Of a stretch of 5,786 bases of DNA, positions 1 through 4,752 are shown piece by piece. Positions within the stretch are counted from its first letter, which is position 1; every line of letters starts with the position of its first letter. The notes under the pieces were generated by a model that was given only the letters and a program-made list of their open reading frames with translations, did no database searches and was not told the origin of the DNA. The DNA comes from Nitrospirota bacterium (GTDB taxonomy: Bacteria > Nitrospirota > UBA9217), in the NCBI GenBank assembly GCA_017885365.1, contig JAFNGD010000008.1, positions 1,597 to 7,382 of the forward strand, in the 5' to 3' direction. A program made the position numbers and the translations under genes.

Positions 1-306
1 CGGCCGGAAGAGCTGCTCGGCGAGAAGACGCTCGAGGGGGTGCGCTTGGCTGACGGCCGCGTCATCCCCTGCGAGGCGATCCTGGGGTGGGCCGGGATCT
101 CGCTGAACGACGAGTACCTCGAGGGCCTGGACCTGGAGCGCGACGCCGAGGGATTCAAGATCGTGACCAAGGGCAACGGCGAGTCGAGCATCCCCGGCCT
201 CTTCGTCCTGGGCGCTCTCCGCTCCGGCCACTCCCAGGCGATCATCTCGGCCGGACAGGGCGCCGAGGCTGCGATCGAGATCAGCACGAGGATCGTCGAG
301 CTCTAG
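1..306 (+). CDS. C-terminal part of thioredoxin-reductase-like FAD/NAD(P)-dependent oxidoreductase (5' truncated by window)
   Basis: The frame is open from the first base and ends at TAG 304-306, giving the last 101 residues; the start lies outside the window. The tail of the FAD-binding fold is visible: an RLADGRVIPCEAILGWAG segment (substrate-domain exit, usual place of the conserved G.xP/A.G pattern), then PGLFVLGALRSGHSQ and AGQGAEAAIEIS, which match the final FAD-contacting strand and helix of the thioredoxin reductase/AhpF class. The usual acidic residue of the FAD ribityl contact (GLFAAGD in classic TrxB) is alanine here (LGALR), so this is probably a divergent TrxB-like subgroup rather than TrxB itself. 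Predicted cytosolic flavoenzyme moving electrons from NAD(P)H to a disulfide or other acceptor; the redox-active CxxC region is outside the window. Codons are strongly G/C at third positions, like the right-edge gene and unlike the ABC operon. Confidence 0.85.
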   Translation, partial: RPEELLGEKTLEGVRLADGRVIPCEAILGWAGISLNDEYLEGLDLERDAEGFKIVTKGNGESSIPGLFVLGALRSGHSQAIISAGQGAEAAIEISTRIVEL

Positions 307-320
307 CAGGGCGATGAGGG

Positions 321-340
321 GAGGTCATTATGGTTACCTC
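321..340 (+). promoter_or_regulatory. Hairpin overlapping the ribosome binding site and start codon of the 58-aa ORF
   Basis: GAGGT (321-325) can pair with ACCTC (336-340) around a 10-nt loop that contains the ATG at 330. Three more G-U pairs (318-320 with 341-343) could lengthen the stem, burying the GGGGAGG Shine-Dalgarno. It could act as a translational block or, with the short T run 341-343, as a weak terminator for the oxidoreductase. The sequence cannot separate these uses, and a 5-bp stem may be chance. Confidence 0.25.
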
Positions 341-506
341 TTTACGTGCTCCCCGTGGTTGCCCTGTCCCGCCTGCCGAACAGGCCGACAAAATATTGGG
401 GACGTTGCTATCCGGTGAGGAAATACAGGGGACGTTGATACGCGGCGAGCAAAGACATCTCAGGGGCAGGTTTTTAATGTATGACGCTGCTCTGTTCCTC
501 TGGTAA
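330..506 (+). CDS. Small 58-aa ORF with a tandem 10-residue repeat
   Basis: ATG at 330 is preceded by GGGGAGG (318-324) with a 5-nt spacer, an almost ideal ribosome binding site, and lies 23 nt after the oxidoreductase stop on the same strand, so it could be the last gene of that operon. It ends at TAA 504-506. Residues 21-40 form two tandem decapeptides, KILGTLLSGE and EIQGTLIRGE, encoded by the direct DNA repeats 391-420 and 421-450. No signal peptide, membrane segment or known domain is seen. The C-terminal part is encoded by the compound GGGGACGTTG/GGGGCAGGT repeat that also occurs, non-coding, at 3376-3410. The ORF may therefore be a short host gene whose 3' end was replaced by repeat DNA, or a chance frame through it. 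A GAGGT/ACCTC hairpin overlaps the start region. Confidence 0.35.
   Translation: MVTSLRAPRGCPVPPAEQADKILGTLLSGEEIQGTLIRGEQRHLRGRFLMYDAALFLW
391..450 (+). repeat. Two tandem 30-bp direct repeats carrying GGGGACGTTG
   Basis: 391-420 and 421-450 match at 23 of 30 positions with no gaps, including the identical decamer GGGGACGTTG (398-407 and 428-437). The 30-bp period keeps the frame of the small ORF at 330-506. The same decamer recurs at 3376-3385 and 3387-3396, so these are members of a dispersed repeat rather than a local duplication only. From general experience with such motifs I associate them with the ends of REP-associated (Y1-type) transposase elements, but no such transposase is in the window. 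Confidence 0.7.
463..485 (+). repeat. Left copy of GGGGCAGGTYTTTA...TGAC repeat
   Basis: GGGGCAGGT-T-TTTA-A-TGT-A-TGAC at 463-485 matches GGGGCAGGT-C-TTTA (3397-3410) joined to C-TGT-TGAC (4753-4760) once the IS1182 element and one TTTA copy are removed. It has two substitutions and one single-base indel over about 23 bp. Both copies follow a pair of GGGGACGTTG decamers in the same orientation. It forms the left boundary of the exporter-containing segment. Confidence 0.65.
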
Positions 507-525
507 AACCAGCACAGCTCTGAAA

Positions 526-1554
526 CTACATGAGCCAGCGTTTTTTCATTAACAGATATGATAAAGAATAGGTCAAGAGTCCGACGAAGGTCAAATATAT
601 CCATTCCACAGGGAAATCCGATATTCCGCCACCCTCTAACAGGATCGCTTTGATCGGTCCATAAAACTGATAGGAAGGTAACAAAGGAGCAACCGTATTT
701 AATTTACGTGAAACGTCGGATAACGCAGAAGGAAGCAGAAGAGGCAGATAAAAAAGGACACCTAACGTTCTGGCACTTGCCTGGCTGCGACATAAAAACC
801 CCAAAAATATCCCAAAAGAGCTGAAGCAAAAACTGCCGACTCCTAAAAATGCAGCATAACTCAGGCTGTTTCCCAATTCAAAATTCCCCAGCAGATGAAG
901 AAATCGAACTGCCAGATGTATCAAGATCATTCCTGATAGCAACTTGGCAAGCAGCCATTCAGATTCACGCATGGGTGTTTGCAGAAGCCCAAGGAGTAAT
1001 TTTTTTTCTTTTTCTTCGGCAACTTGCGCAGGAATTATAATGAAGCTTACAAGCAAAACCAGCATTAAGACCCAGGTGGGCAGCGTCTGTTTTTGCATCA
1101 CACTGTCCTGGAGAGGCTTGATATCCGAGATCCAGCTTTTTCTCTCTCCTTCTGCTGCTATCTGTAATGCTGAAAAGCTTTCTACTAGTGCAAGGGTTTG
1201 GAAGGATGCTTTTGTCAAAACGAAAAGCTCCACACGGCGCGGTTCTTTTTCGGATCTCATCAACATGCCGTCTATATTTTTATCTTGTAATGACCTTTTG
1301 CCTTCCTCTTTATTGGAAAACCAGGAAATTGCAAATACCGTATCAGCTGCTTCAATGCTCTTGATAATACCAGGAGCATATTGTTCTTTTTGGATGAGCC
1401 CGATCTTTATTATTCGAACGGTTGCATCTTTCTGGTCGACGAATTTCAAGGATAAAAAAACAAACAGCGGAATAAACAAAATCAGATAGATCGTCTTGTT
1501 TTTAAATGCAATGGCTAGATCATTCAACGTTACTATAAGGATATTTCTTATCAT
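526..1554 (-). CDS. ABC-2 type transporter permease
   Basis: This 342-residue protein is the membrane half of an ABC exporter. Hydrophobic segments at about residues 22-38, 160-178, 202-222, 231-255, 264-284 and 318-336 give six membrane helices. A large extracytoplasmic region (about 40-158) lies between the first and second, the NatB-like ABC-2 arrangement. After helix 2 comes EEKEKKLLLGLLQTPMRE (180-197), the charged coupling motif typical of this family just before helix 3. ATG at 1554-1552 overlaps the ATPase stop (TGA 1553-1551) in an ATGA, so translation is probably coupled; only a weak GAGA precedes the start. Stop TAG is at 528-526 and the length is normal. The substrate is unknown; relatives export ions, antibiotics, lipids or peptides. 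The DNA is AT-richer than both window-edge genes, consistent with a horizontally acquired operon. No regulator or accessory gene accompanies it. Confidence 0.85.
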   Translation of the reverse strand: MIRNILIVTLNDLAIAFKNKTIYLILFIPLFVFLSLKFVDQKDATVRIIKIGLIQKEQYAPGIIKSIEAADTVFAISWFSNKEEGKRSLQDKNIDGMLMRSEKEPRRVELFVLTKASFQTLALVESFSALQIAAEGERKSWISDIKPLQDSVMQKQTLPTWVLMLVLLVSFIIIPAQVAEEKEKKLLLGLLQTPMRESEWLLAKLLSGMILIHLAVRFLHLLGNFELGNSLSYAAFLGVGSFCFSSFGIFLGFLCRSQASARTLGVLFYLPLLLPSALSDVSRKLNTVAPLLPSYQFYGPIKAILLEGGGISDFPVEWIYLTFVGLLTYSLSYLLMKKRWLM

Positions 1555-2231
1555 GCGTATAGGTTCTCATGAATTTTAGACTGGAAATATTCCTGGGGCG
1601 GGCCATCGAAGACCAGACTCCCCTGATGCAGCAAAATGACACGTGTTGCAAGGGTTTTGATCTCTTCCGGGCGATGAGAGGTAAAAAGGATCGTTTTGCC
1701 TGAAGCATGAGTGCTTTTTAGCAGTCTATAGATCTCTTTCGTCATCTCAAAATCCAGGCCTGAGGTTGGTTCATCAAAAAGAAGCACCGGCGGATCTGCT
1801 AAAAGAGAACGCCCGATGCTTACCCTTTGTTTTAACCCCTTTGATAAAACCTGAATTGTATTATGACGATACGTCAGTAAATTAAATTCTTTCAAAGTTT
1901 CTTCTATTCGTATTAAAGGGATCTGAAAAAGACGGGTGAATAGTTTGAAATTGTATTCAACAGAAAAGAAATCAAAAAGGTTGGGCGTTTCCGGGACAAA
2001 ACCGATTTTCCTTACCAGGGCCGTCCTGTTTTTCAGATCGATCCCATCCACCAAAACTTCTCCGCTGTCAGGAAGGAGCCAACCAGCCAGCATTTTCAGA
2101 AGTGTGGATTTGCCGGCCCCGTTGTGTCCGATAACGGCAATGAATTCCCTTTTTTCTACTTCAAAACTGGTTGGGAGAAGCCCTCTTTTATCATTATAGA
2201 CTTTTGTAAGATTATGAACCTCGATCAGCAT
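1551..2231 (-). CDS. ABC transporter ATP-binding protein of the ABC-2 exporter
   Basis: The 226-residue nucleotide-binding subunit powers export by the downstream permease. All ATPase motifs are present in order: Walker A GHNGAGKST (35-43), a Q-loop region FVPETPNLFDFFSVEYN in which Glu-81 replaces the usual Gln (common in NatA-like ATPases), signature LSKGLKQR (129-136), Walker B VLLFDEP (149-155, catalytic Glu-154), D-loop SGLD (157-160) and H-loop His-186 in TSHRPEE. It should therefore be active. The N-terminus MLIEVHNLTKVY fits the family, so ATG 2231-2229 is the likely start, yet no Shine-Dalgarno lies at the proper distance. The start codon instead falls in an AT-rich palindrome (2230-2248). 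It is the first gene of a two-gene operon, overlapping the permease by 4 nt. The genes further upstream on this strand are IS256 debris, so the operon probably carries its own promoter between 2232 and 2305, although no clear -35 is visible. Confidence 0.92.
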   Translation of the reverse strand: MLIEVHNLTKVYNDKRGLLPTSFEVEKREFIAVIGHNGAGKSTLLKMLAGWLLPDSGEVLVDGIDLKNRTALVRKIGFVPETPNLFDFFSVEYNFKLFTRLFQIPLIRIEETLKEFNLLTYRHNTIQVLSKGLKQRVSIGRSLLADPPVLLFDEPTSGLDFEMTKEIYRLLKSTHASGKTILFTSHRPEEIKTLATRVILLHQGSLVFDGPPQEYFQSKIHENLYA

Positions 2232-2248
2232 GGTATATATATTACCAT
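2230..2248 (-). promoter_or_regulatory. Operator-like palindrome overlapping the ATPase start codon
   Basis: On the plus strand ATGGTA (2230-2235) and TACCAT (2243-2248) are perfect 6-bp inverted arms around a 7-bp TATATAT centre. On the minus strand the inner AT tract offers a TAATAT or TATATA -10-like element only a few bases before the ATPase ATG. That leaves no room for a Shine-Dalgarno, so a leaderless transcript is possible. A dimeric repressor binding here would block the exporter operon; GntR-type regulators often control such ABC pairs, but none is encoded in the window. Symmetry is directly visible, function is inferred. Confidence 0.4.
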
Positions 2249-2304
2249 CTTTTTGACTTAAGTTGGCATCCGGAGATTGACTACCAGGACATTGTCATGA
2301 GTGG

Positions 2305-2820
2305 GTATTTTGCAACCTCTTGGCGCAGCTTCCAGGGAACGTAGCGCAGGCTGTTGCGGACCATAGGAACTATGCAGATTTAGACCTGAGTAAGAGGGAA
2401 TATCGCTTCGATTGTTTTGGGGATCCCTTAAGGCCATTCACGCAGGCAATGAAGATGTCCTGTATCCCGAGATTCTTAGGTTCTGTTACGGTCTGGAGCC
2501 GGAATTCAGCTTCTTCTGTTTCGGCGATCCACATGCCGAGGATGTCTTTCGTTCAGTCACCGATTACGCCGAGGGCGAGGTATACGGCTTTATTGATTAC
2601 CGAGCCATTGTGCCGCACCTTCACCCGCACGGGATCCAAATAGACGATGCGGTAGACTTCATCGAGGAGCCGATTCTGCCAAAGTATGATCGCCTCGGTG
2701 AATGCATCAGTAACCTGGGAAACAAGTTTTGGGGTACACTTCGACCCCATTGATTTCCTGTAGATGCCCCTGGATGTCCCGACTGGTCATCCCGCGTAGC
2801 TGATAAGCATATGAATCTGT
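2305..2820 (-). pseudogene. Decayed IS256-family (Mutator-type) transposase remnant
   Basis: Reading the minus strand from about 2820 and switching frames recovers a continuous IS256-type protein. It begins with QIHMLISYA, then a shift near 2791-2795 to GMTSRDIQGHLQEINGVEV. A shift near 2730-2742 leads to PKLVSQVTDAFTEAIILW and RIVYLDPVRVKVRHNG, then VINKAVYLALGV. An in-frame TGA (2555-2553) comes next, followed by TKDILGMWIAETEEAEF and DIFIACVNGLKG. A 1-nt loss near 2421-2425 leads to TIEAIFPLTQV, then TAA (2382-2380) and ICIVPMVRNSLRYVPWKLRQ. The first catalytic Asp is kept (YLDP, 2636-2634), the second is Asn (CVNGLKG, 2438-2436; normally CVDGLKG) and the region with the catalytic Glu is missing. 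Both ends are lost and no terminal repeats were found. Three frameshifts and two stops make it inert. It separates the ABC operon from the small ORFs to its right. Confidence 0.88.
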
Positions 2821-2827
2821 CGGAAAA

Positions 2828-2884
2828 TTATAATAGTTTTATTATTACTATCACTAAAATTATCACAACCAAGAGTCCAATCAT
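2828..2884 (-). CDS. Candidate 18-aa hydrophobic membrane peptide
   Basis: ATG at 2884-2882 follows AAGGAGG (minus strand, 2896-2890) with a 5-nt spacer, the best ribosome binding site in the window, and ends at TAA 2830-2828. The product MIGLLVVIILVIVIIKLL is a single unbroken run of Ile, Leu and Val with one Lys near the C-terminus, as expected for a minimal transmembrane peptide. Such peptides are known as type I toxins, as small subunits of transporters and as stress-induced membrane proteins, but I cannot assign any of these and recognise no family. It is encoded just upstream of the IS256 relic on the same strand. Alternatively the ORF is the 5' end of a gene cut by the IS256 insertion, although the frame closes naturally. 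AT-rich DNA yields hydrophobic codons by chance, so the Shine-Dalgarno is the main support. Confidence 0.4.
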   Translation of the reverse strand: MIGLLVVIILVIVIIKLL

Positions 2885-2897
2885 ATTATCCTCCTTA

Positions 2898-3176
2898 CTA
2901 TTTCTATTCAAAGTGATTGATTGAGCCGAGGTCCTTTGCGGGATCACTCAGTGGCTCGTGCAAACAGCAATAACGACGGCTGAAGGGAATTTCCCACAGA
3001 TGATCTTCTTCGTTATCTCCTCAGTTAAATGAAAAAGAGGCAGAACTCTTGGTCTCTATTTTAATAATACAACTATCGTGCCAGAGGAGATCTGCGGATT
3101 CTGAGGGAATAACACATTGATTGTGTAGGAATGGAAAGTGAGTTGCAGAGGTGGTTAAAGAGAAAGCCACCAAGAG
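2898..3176. other. Gene-free AT-rich stretch
   Basis: No coding frame with a start signal, no RNA gene and no recognisable insertion-sequence fragment was found here on either strand. A compound hairpin lies at 2923-2957. The minor repeat ACACA/TGTGT (5-bp arms) sits near 3112-3126. The stretch is probably old intergenic or mobile DNA from the same AT-rich source as the ABC operon. Confidence 0.4.
2923..2957. other. Two-tier hairpin of unknown role
   Basis: GAGCC (2923-2927) pairs with GGCTC (2953-2957). Inside it GGTCC (2930-2934) pairs with GGATC (2941-2945, one G-U) around a TTTGCG loop. On the minus strand it lies upstream of the 18-aa ORF and reads CCCGCAAAGGACC, vaguely like the core of a GEMM riboswitch, but the other conserved parts are absent. 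No U run follows, so it is not an intrinsic terminator. Confidence 0.25.
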
Positions 3177-3216
3177 CGGCCGTCGCATTTAGCGGAACCG
3201 TCAAATGCGACGGCCG
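3177..3216. repeat. Perfect 14-bp inverted repeat
   Basis: CGGCCGTCGCATTT (3177-3190) is exactly complementary to AAATGCGACGGCCG (3203-3216) across a 12-nt loop (3191-3202) that itself contains CGG/CCG. The hairpin would be very stable in RNA or single-stranded DNA. No T run follows on either strand, so it is not a standard Rho-independent terminator. It resembles REP-type palindromes in size and could be a dispersed repeat, a transposon end or a transcript-stabilising element. It lies 15 nt upstream of an extended -10 promoter. Confidence 0.75.
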
Positions 3217-3231
3217 AAACAAAATTCTCTA

Positions 3232-3240
3232 TGCTATAAT
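3232..3240 (+). promoter_or_regulatory. Extended -10 sigma-70-type promoter
   Basis: TGCTATAAT is a perfect TATAAT hexamer (3235-3240) with the TGn extension, which allows initiation without a good -35. The hexamer 17 bp upstream (GGCCGA, 3212-3217) is not -35-like and belongs to the hairpin stem. Transcription would start near 3247 and read into the 22-aa ORF and then the compound repeat and the IS. Confidence 0.5.
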
Positions 3241-3273
3241 CGGTAGCATCGAAGGCAAGTTCCAGGCGCACAG

Positions 3274-3342
3274 ATGTACCAAGGCCCGGACATCTTCACC
3301 GAACCCCGGGAGACGATCTACGACGACATGAAGTATACATAG
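3274..3342 (+). CDS. 22-aa ORF, probably the truncated 5' end of a gene
   Basis: ATG at 3274 is about 27 nt after the predicted transcription start of the extended -10 promoter; an in-frame TAG at 3244-3246 rules out a longer N-terminus. The product MYQGPDIFTEPRETIYDDMK followed by YT then stop (3340-3342) is acidic and soluble, with GC-rich host-like codons unlike the AT-rich sequence to its left. It looks more like the beginning of a normal protein than a finished one, and sequence change about 30 nt later into the GGGGACGTTG repeat suggests the rest was replaced. I do not recognise the family. The ribosome binding site is poor (AGG at 3264-3266). Confidence 0.3.
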   Translation: MYQGPDIFTEPRETIYDDMKYT

Positions 3343-3375
3343 GGAAGCTCCCGGCGCCCTGCCGTCCAAATCTTT

Positions 3376-3410
3376 GGGGACGTTGTGGGGACGTTGGGGG
3401 CAGGTCTTTA
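3376..3410 (+). repeat. Right copy of the GGGGACGTTG / GGGGCAGGTYTTTA compound repeat
   Basis: GGGGACGTTG occurs at 3376-3385 and 3387-3396 and is followed directly by GGGGCAGGTCTTTA (3397-3410). The order and orientation match the left copy (398-485), but the spacing differs: here the decamers are 11 bp apart, there 30 bp. The IS1182 element inserted at the TTTA of this copy; the rest of the motif continues at 4753. It marks the right boundary of the exporter-containing segment. Confidence 0.65.
3407..3410. repeat. Target site duplication TTTA, left
   Basis: TTTA directly abuts the left inverted repeat and is repeated at 4749-4752 beyond the right one. Removing one copy plus the element restores a sequence matching the left compound repeat (463-485), which independently supports these boundaries. 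Confidence 0.75.
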
Positions 3411-3424
3411 CAGGCTGTTGAAAA
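3411..3424 (+). repeat. Left terminal inverted repeat of the IS1182 element
   Basis: CAGGCTGTTGAAAA pairs with the right repeat with one mismatch at position 7 (G versus T). Similarity continues loosely into ACTCC/CTAC. Confidence 0.8.
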
Positions 3425-3498
3425 ACTCCTGACGAATTATTTTGATATTATCATGCACGCCTGATAAAGTACAGCCACTTCATTCGAAGGAGGCACAC

Positions 3499-4734
3499 TT
3501 GTTAGGAGAGCACAGCAGAAGCGAGCCCATGTTCTACTACGTCAGGATGGACGAGCTGATCCCTGAAAGCCATCTCCTGAGGCTGGTGGACAAGCACATC
3601 GATCTGAGCTTTATCAGGAGCAAGGTAAAACATCTCTACAGCCATACCGGCCGCCCTTCCATAGACCCGGAAGTGCTCCTCCGGATGCTCCTTATCGGCT
3701 ATCTCTACGGGATCACCTCAGAACGCAGGCTCTGCGAAGAAGTCAAAATGCACATCGGCTATCGCTGGTTCGTGGGATTAAGCCTCGAAGACAAGATTCC
3801 CGACCATTCCACCTTCTCCAAGAACCGGCACGAGCGATTCCATGAAGGCGATCTGTTCCAGCAGATCTTTGATGAGATCGTGCAGCGCTGCATATCCCAC
3901 GGATTCGTCACCGGGAATCACCTGACCGTGGACAGCACCTATATCAAGCACCGGATCATCATCGGCGCGGACGCGGGAAGTCCCGACAAGAAAACAGACT
4001 GCGATGCCGCGGTTCGGCAGATTCAACGGGTAAAGTGGAGCTATCGGCTCAAACCCAAGACGCTGGGGGCTGACAAGGGGTACGCTGCGGGAGAATTCAT
4101 CAATACGCTGCTCAAAGAGAATATCCTGCCCCACATACCGATTTCCGAGCATTTGCGACATACTGCAGTGGGCATCTTTCCGAGAGAACGATTTCAGTAT
4201 GACCAAGAACGAGATGTTTTCCTCTGCCCGGAGGAAAAAGAACTCACGTACTGGGGCATCCACAAAAGCAGCAGGCAGCATGTTTATCGGGCGCGCAAGA
4301 AAGATTGCCAGCTTTGCCTGAAAAAGCCCGAATGCACCAAAGACCAGGCACGCTCGGTCAGCTACCATATATACGAAGCCTCTATCAACAAAGCAAAAGC
4401 GCTCAACAGGACCCGGGAATACCGGATATCTCAGCGGATGAGGAAACAGATCGAGGAGTTGTTCGGAGAAGCGAAGGAGTTCATGGGCCTGAGACGGGCG
4501 AGATACCGAGGGCTGCGGTTCGTCCGAGAGCAGGTCTTGATGACGGCAACCGCTCAAAACATCAAAAGAATGGTGACGCTGCTATCGAGAGGCGGGCCGA
4601 AAGCGGCGGCGATGGCGATAAAACAGAGGATAAAAGGAAAGCACGATCAAGAACTATCGGTTTTTGTTGGCCGGCTTATTCAATTCATAGCCGATATGTT
4701 TCGCATTAAGGCTGCGTGCTTCGCCAAGGCGTAG
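3499..4734 (+). CDS. IS1182-family DDE transposase with apparent central deletion
   Basis: The transposase of the surrounding IS is 411 residues from the chosen start. Diagnostic N-terminal blocks are MFYYVRMDELIPESHLLRL, YSHTGRPSIDPEVLLRMLL, YLYGITSERRLCEEV and PDHSTFSKNRH. The catalytic triad is visible as VDST (Asp-145), GADKGY (Asp-192) and IEELFGEAKE (Glu-319/320). A Cys cluster, CPEE then CQLCLKKPEC, lies at about 243-279. I chose TTG 3499 because GAAGGAGG (3486-3493) sits 5 nt before it; the same frame is open back to TTG 3442, which lacks such a site. Only 47 residues separate the first two catalytic Asp, while family members as I know them have well over 100. The stretch normally between TYIK and RIIIGAD seems to be missing at about codon 150/151 (3949-3951), with the frame kept. 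Catalysis is therefore doubtful. Confidence 0.9.
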   Translation: MLGEHSRSEPMFYYVRMDELIPESHLLRLVDKHIDLSFIRSKVKHLYSHTGRPSIDPEVLLRMLLIGYLYGITSERRLCEEVKMHIGYRWFVGLSLEDKIPDHSTFSKNRHERFHEGDLFQQIFDEIVQRCISHGFVTGNHLTVDSTYIKHRIIIGADAGSPDKKTDCDAAVRQIQRVKWSYRLKPKTLGADKGYAAGEFINTLLKENILPHIPISEHLRHTAVGIFPRERFQYDQERDVFLCPEEKELTYWGIHKSSRQHVYRARKKDCQLCLKKPECTKDQARSVSYHIYEASINKAKALNRTREYRISQRMRKQIEELFGEAKEFMGLRRARYRGLRFVREQVLMTATAQNIKRMVTLLSRGGPKAAAMAIKQRIKGKHDQELSVFVGRLIQFIADMFRIKAACFAKA

Positions 4735-4748
4735 TTTTCAAAAGCCTG
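4735..4748 (-). repeat. Right terminal inverted repeat of the IS1182 element
   Basis: On the minus strand it reads CAGGCTTTTGAAAA. It begins immediately after the transposase stop codon (4732-4734), so the element has no spare DNA at this end. Confidence 0.8.
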
Positions 4749-4752
4749 TTTA
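4749..4752. repeat. Target site duplication TTTA, right
   Basis: Second copy of the TTTA duplication, directly after the right inverted repeat. The interrupted target sequence resumes with CTGTTGAC at 4753. Confidence 0.75.

Larger units (their letters stand above)
3411..4748 (+). mobile_element. IS1182-family insertion sequence, 1338 bp
   Basis: The element is bounded by imperfect terminal inverted repeats: CAGGCTGTTGAAAA at 3411-3424 and, on the minus strand, CAGGCTTTTGAAAA at 4748-4735 (13 of 14 identical). Directly outside are TTTA (3407-3410) and TTTA (4749-4752), a 4-bp target duplication. One transposase gene fills the element, ending directly against the right repeat. The length is at the low end for the family, fitting the apparent internal deletion in the transposase. 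Intact ends and target duplication indicate a fairly recent transposition into the compound repeat. Confidence 0.88.

Noticed and set aside
500..512. CTGGT/ACCAG hairpin just beyond the permease stop as a terminator
   Set aside because: Only 5 bp with a 3-nt loop and no T run on the minus strand, so termination cannot be argued.
281..604. 107-codon minus-strand ORF
   Set aside because: It straddles the permease C-terminus, the repeats and the oxidoreductase 3' end, and has no family resemblance or ribosome binding site.
944..1489. 181-codon plus-strand ORF opposite the permease
   Set aside because: The minus strand encodes a complete six-helix ABC-2 permease overlapped with its ATPase; the plus frame has no domain support.
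2320..2753. Two overlapping plus-strand ORFs of 107 and 113 codons
   Set aside because: They lie opposite the IS256 transposase relic, whose minus-strand translation gives clear family motifs in all segments. The plus-strand frames have no recognisable domain or good ribosome binding site.
2923..2960. Possible c-di-GMP (GEMM-type) riboswitch on the minus strand because of CCGCAAAGGACC
   Set aside because: The conserved GGCAAA half, the GAAA tetraloop hairpin and the receptor are missing.
3131..3331. 66-codon plus-strand ORF starting ATGGAAAGTGAG
   Set aside because: It runs through the perfect inverted repeat and an in-frame promoter-like sequence. Its only purine-rich upstream motif touches the ATG, and the product matches nothing known to me.
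3778..4557. 259-codon minus-strand ORF
   Set aside because: Shadow of the IS1182 transposase, which carries the family motifs on the plus strand.
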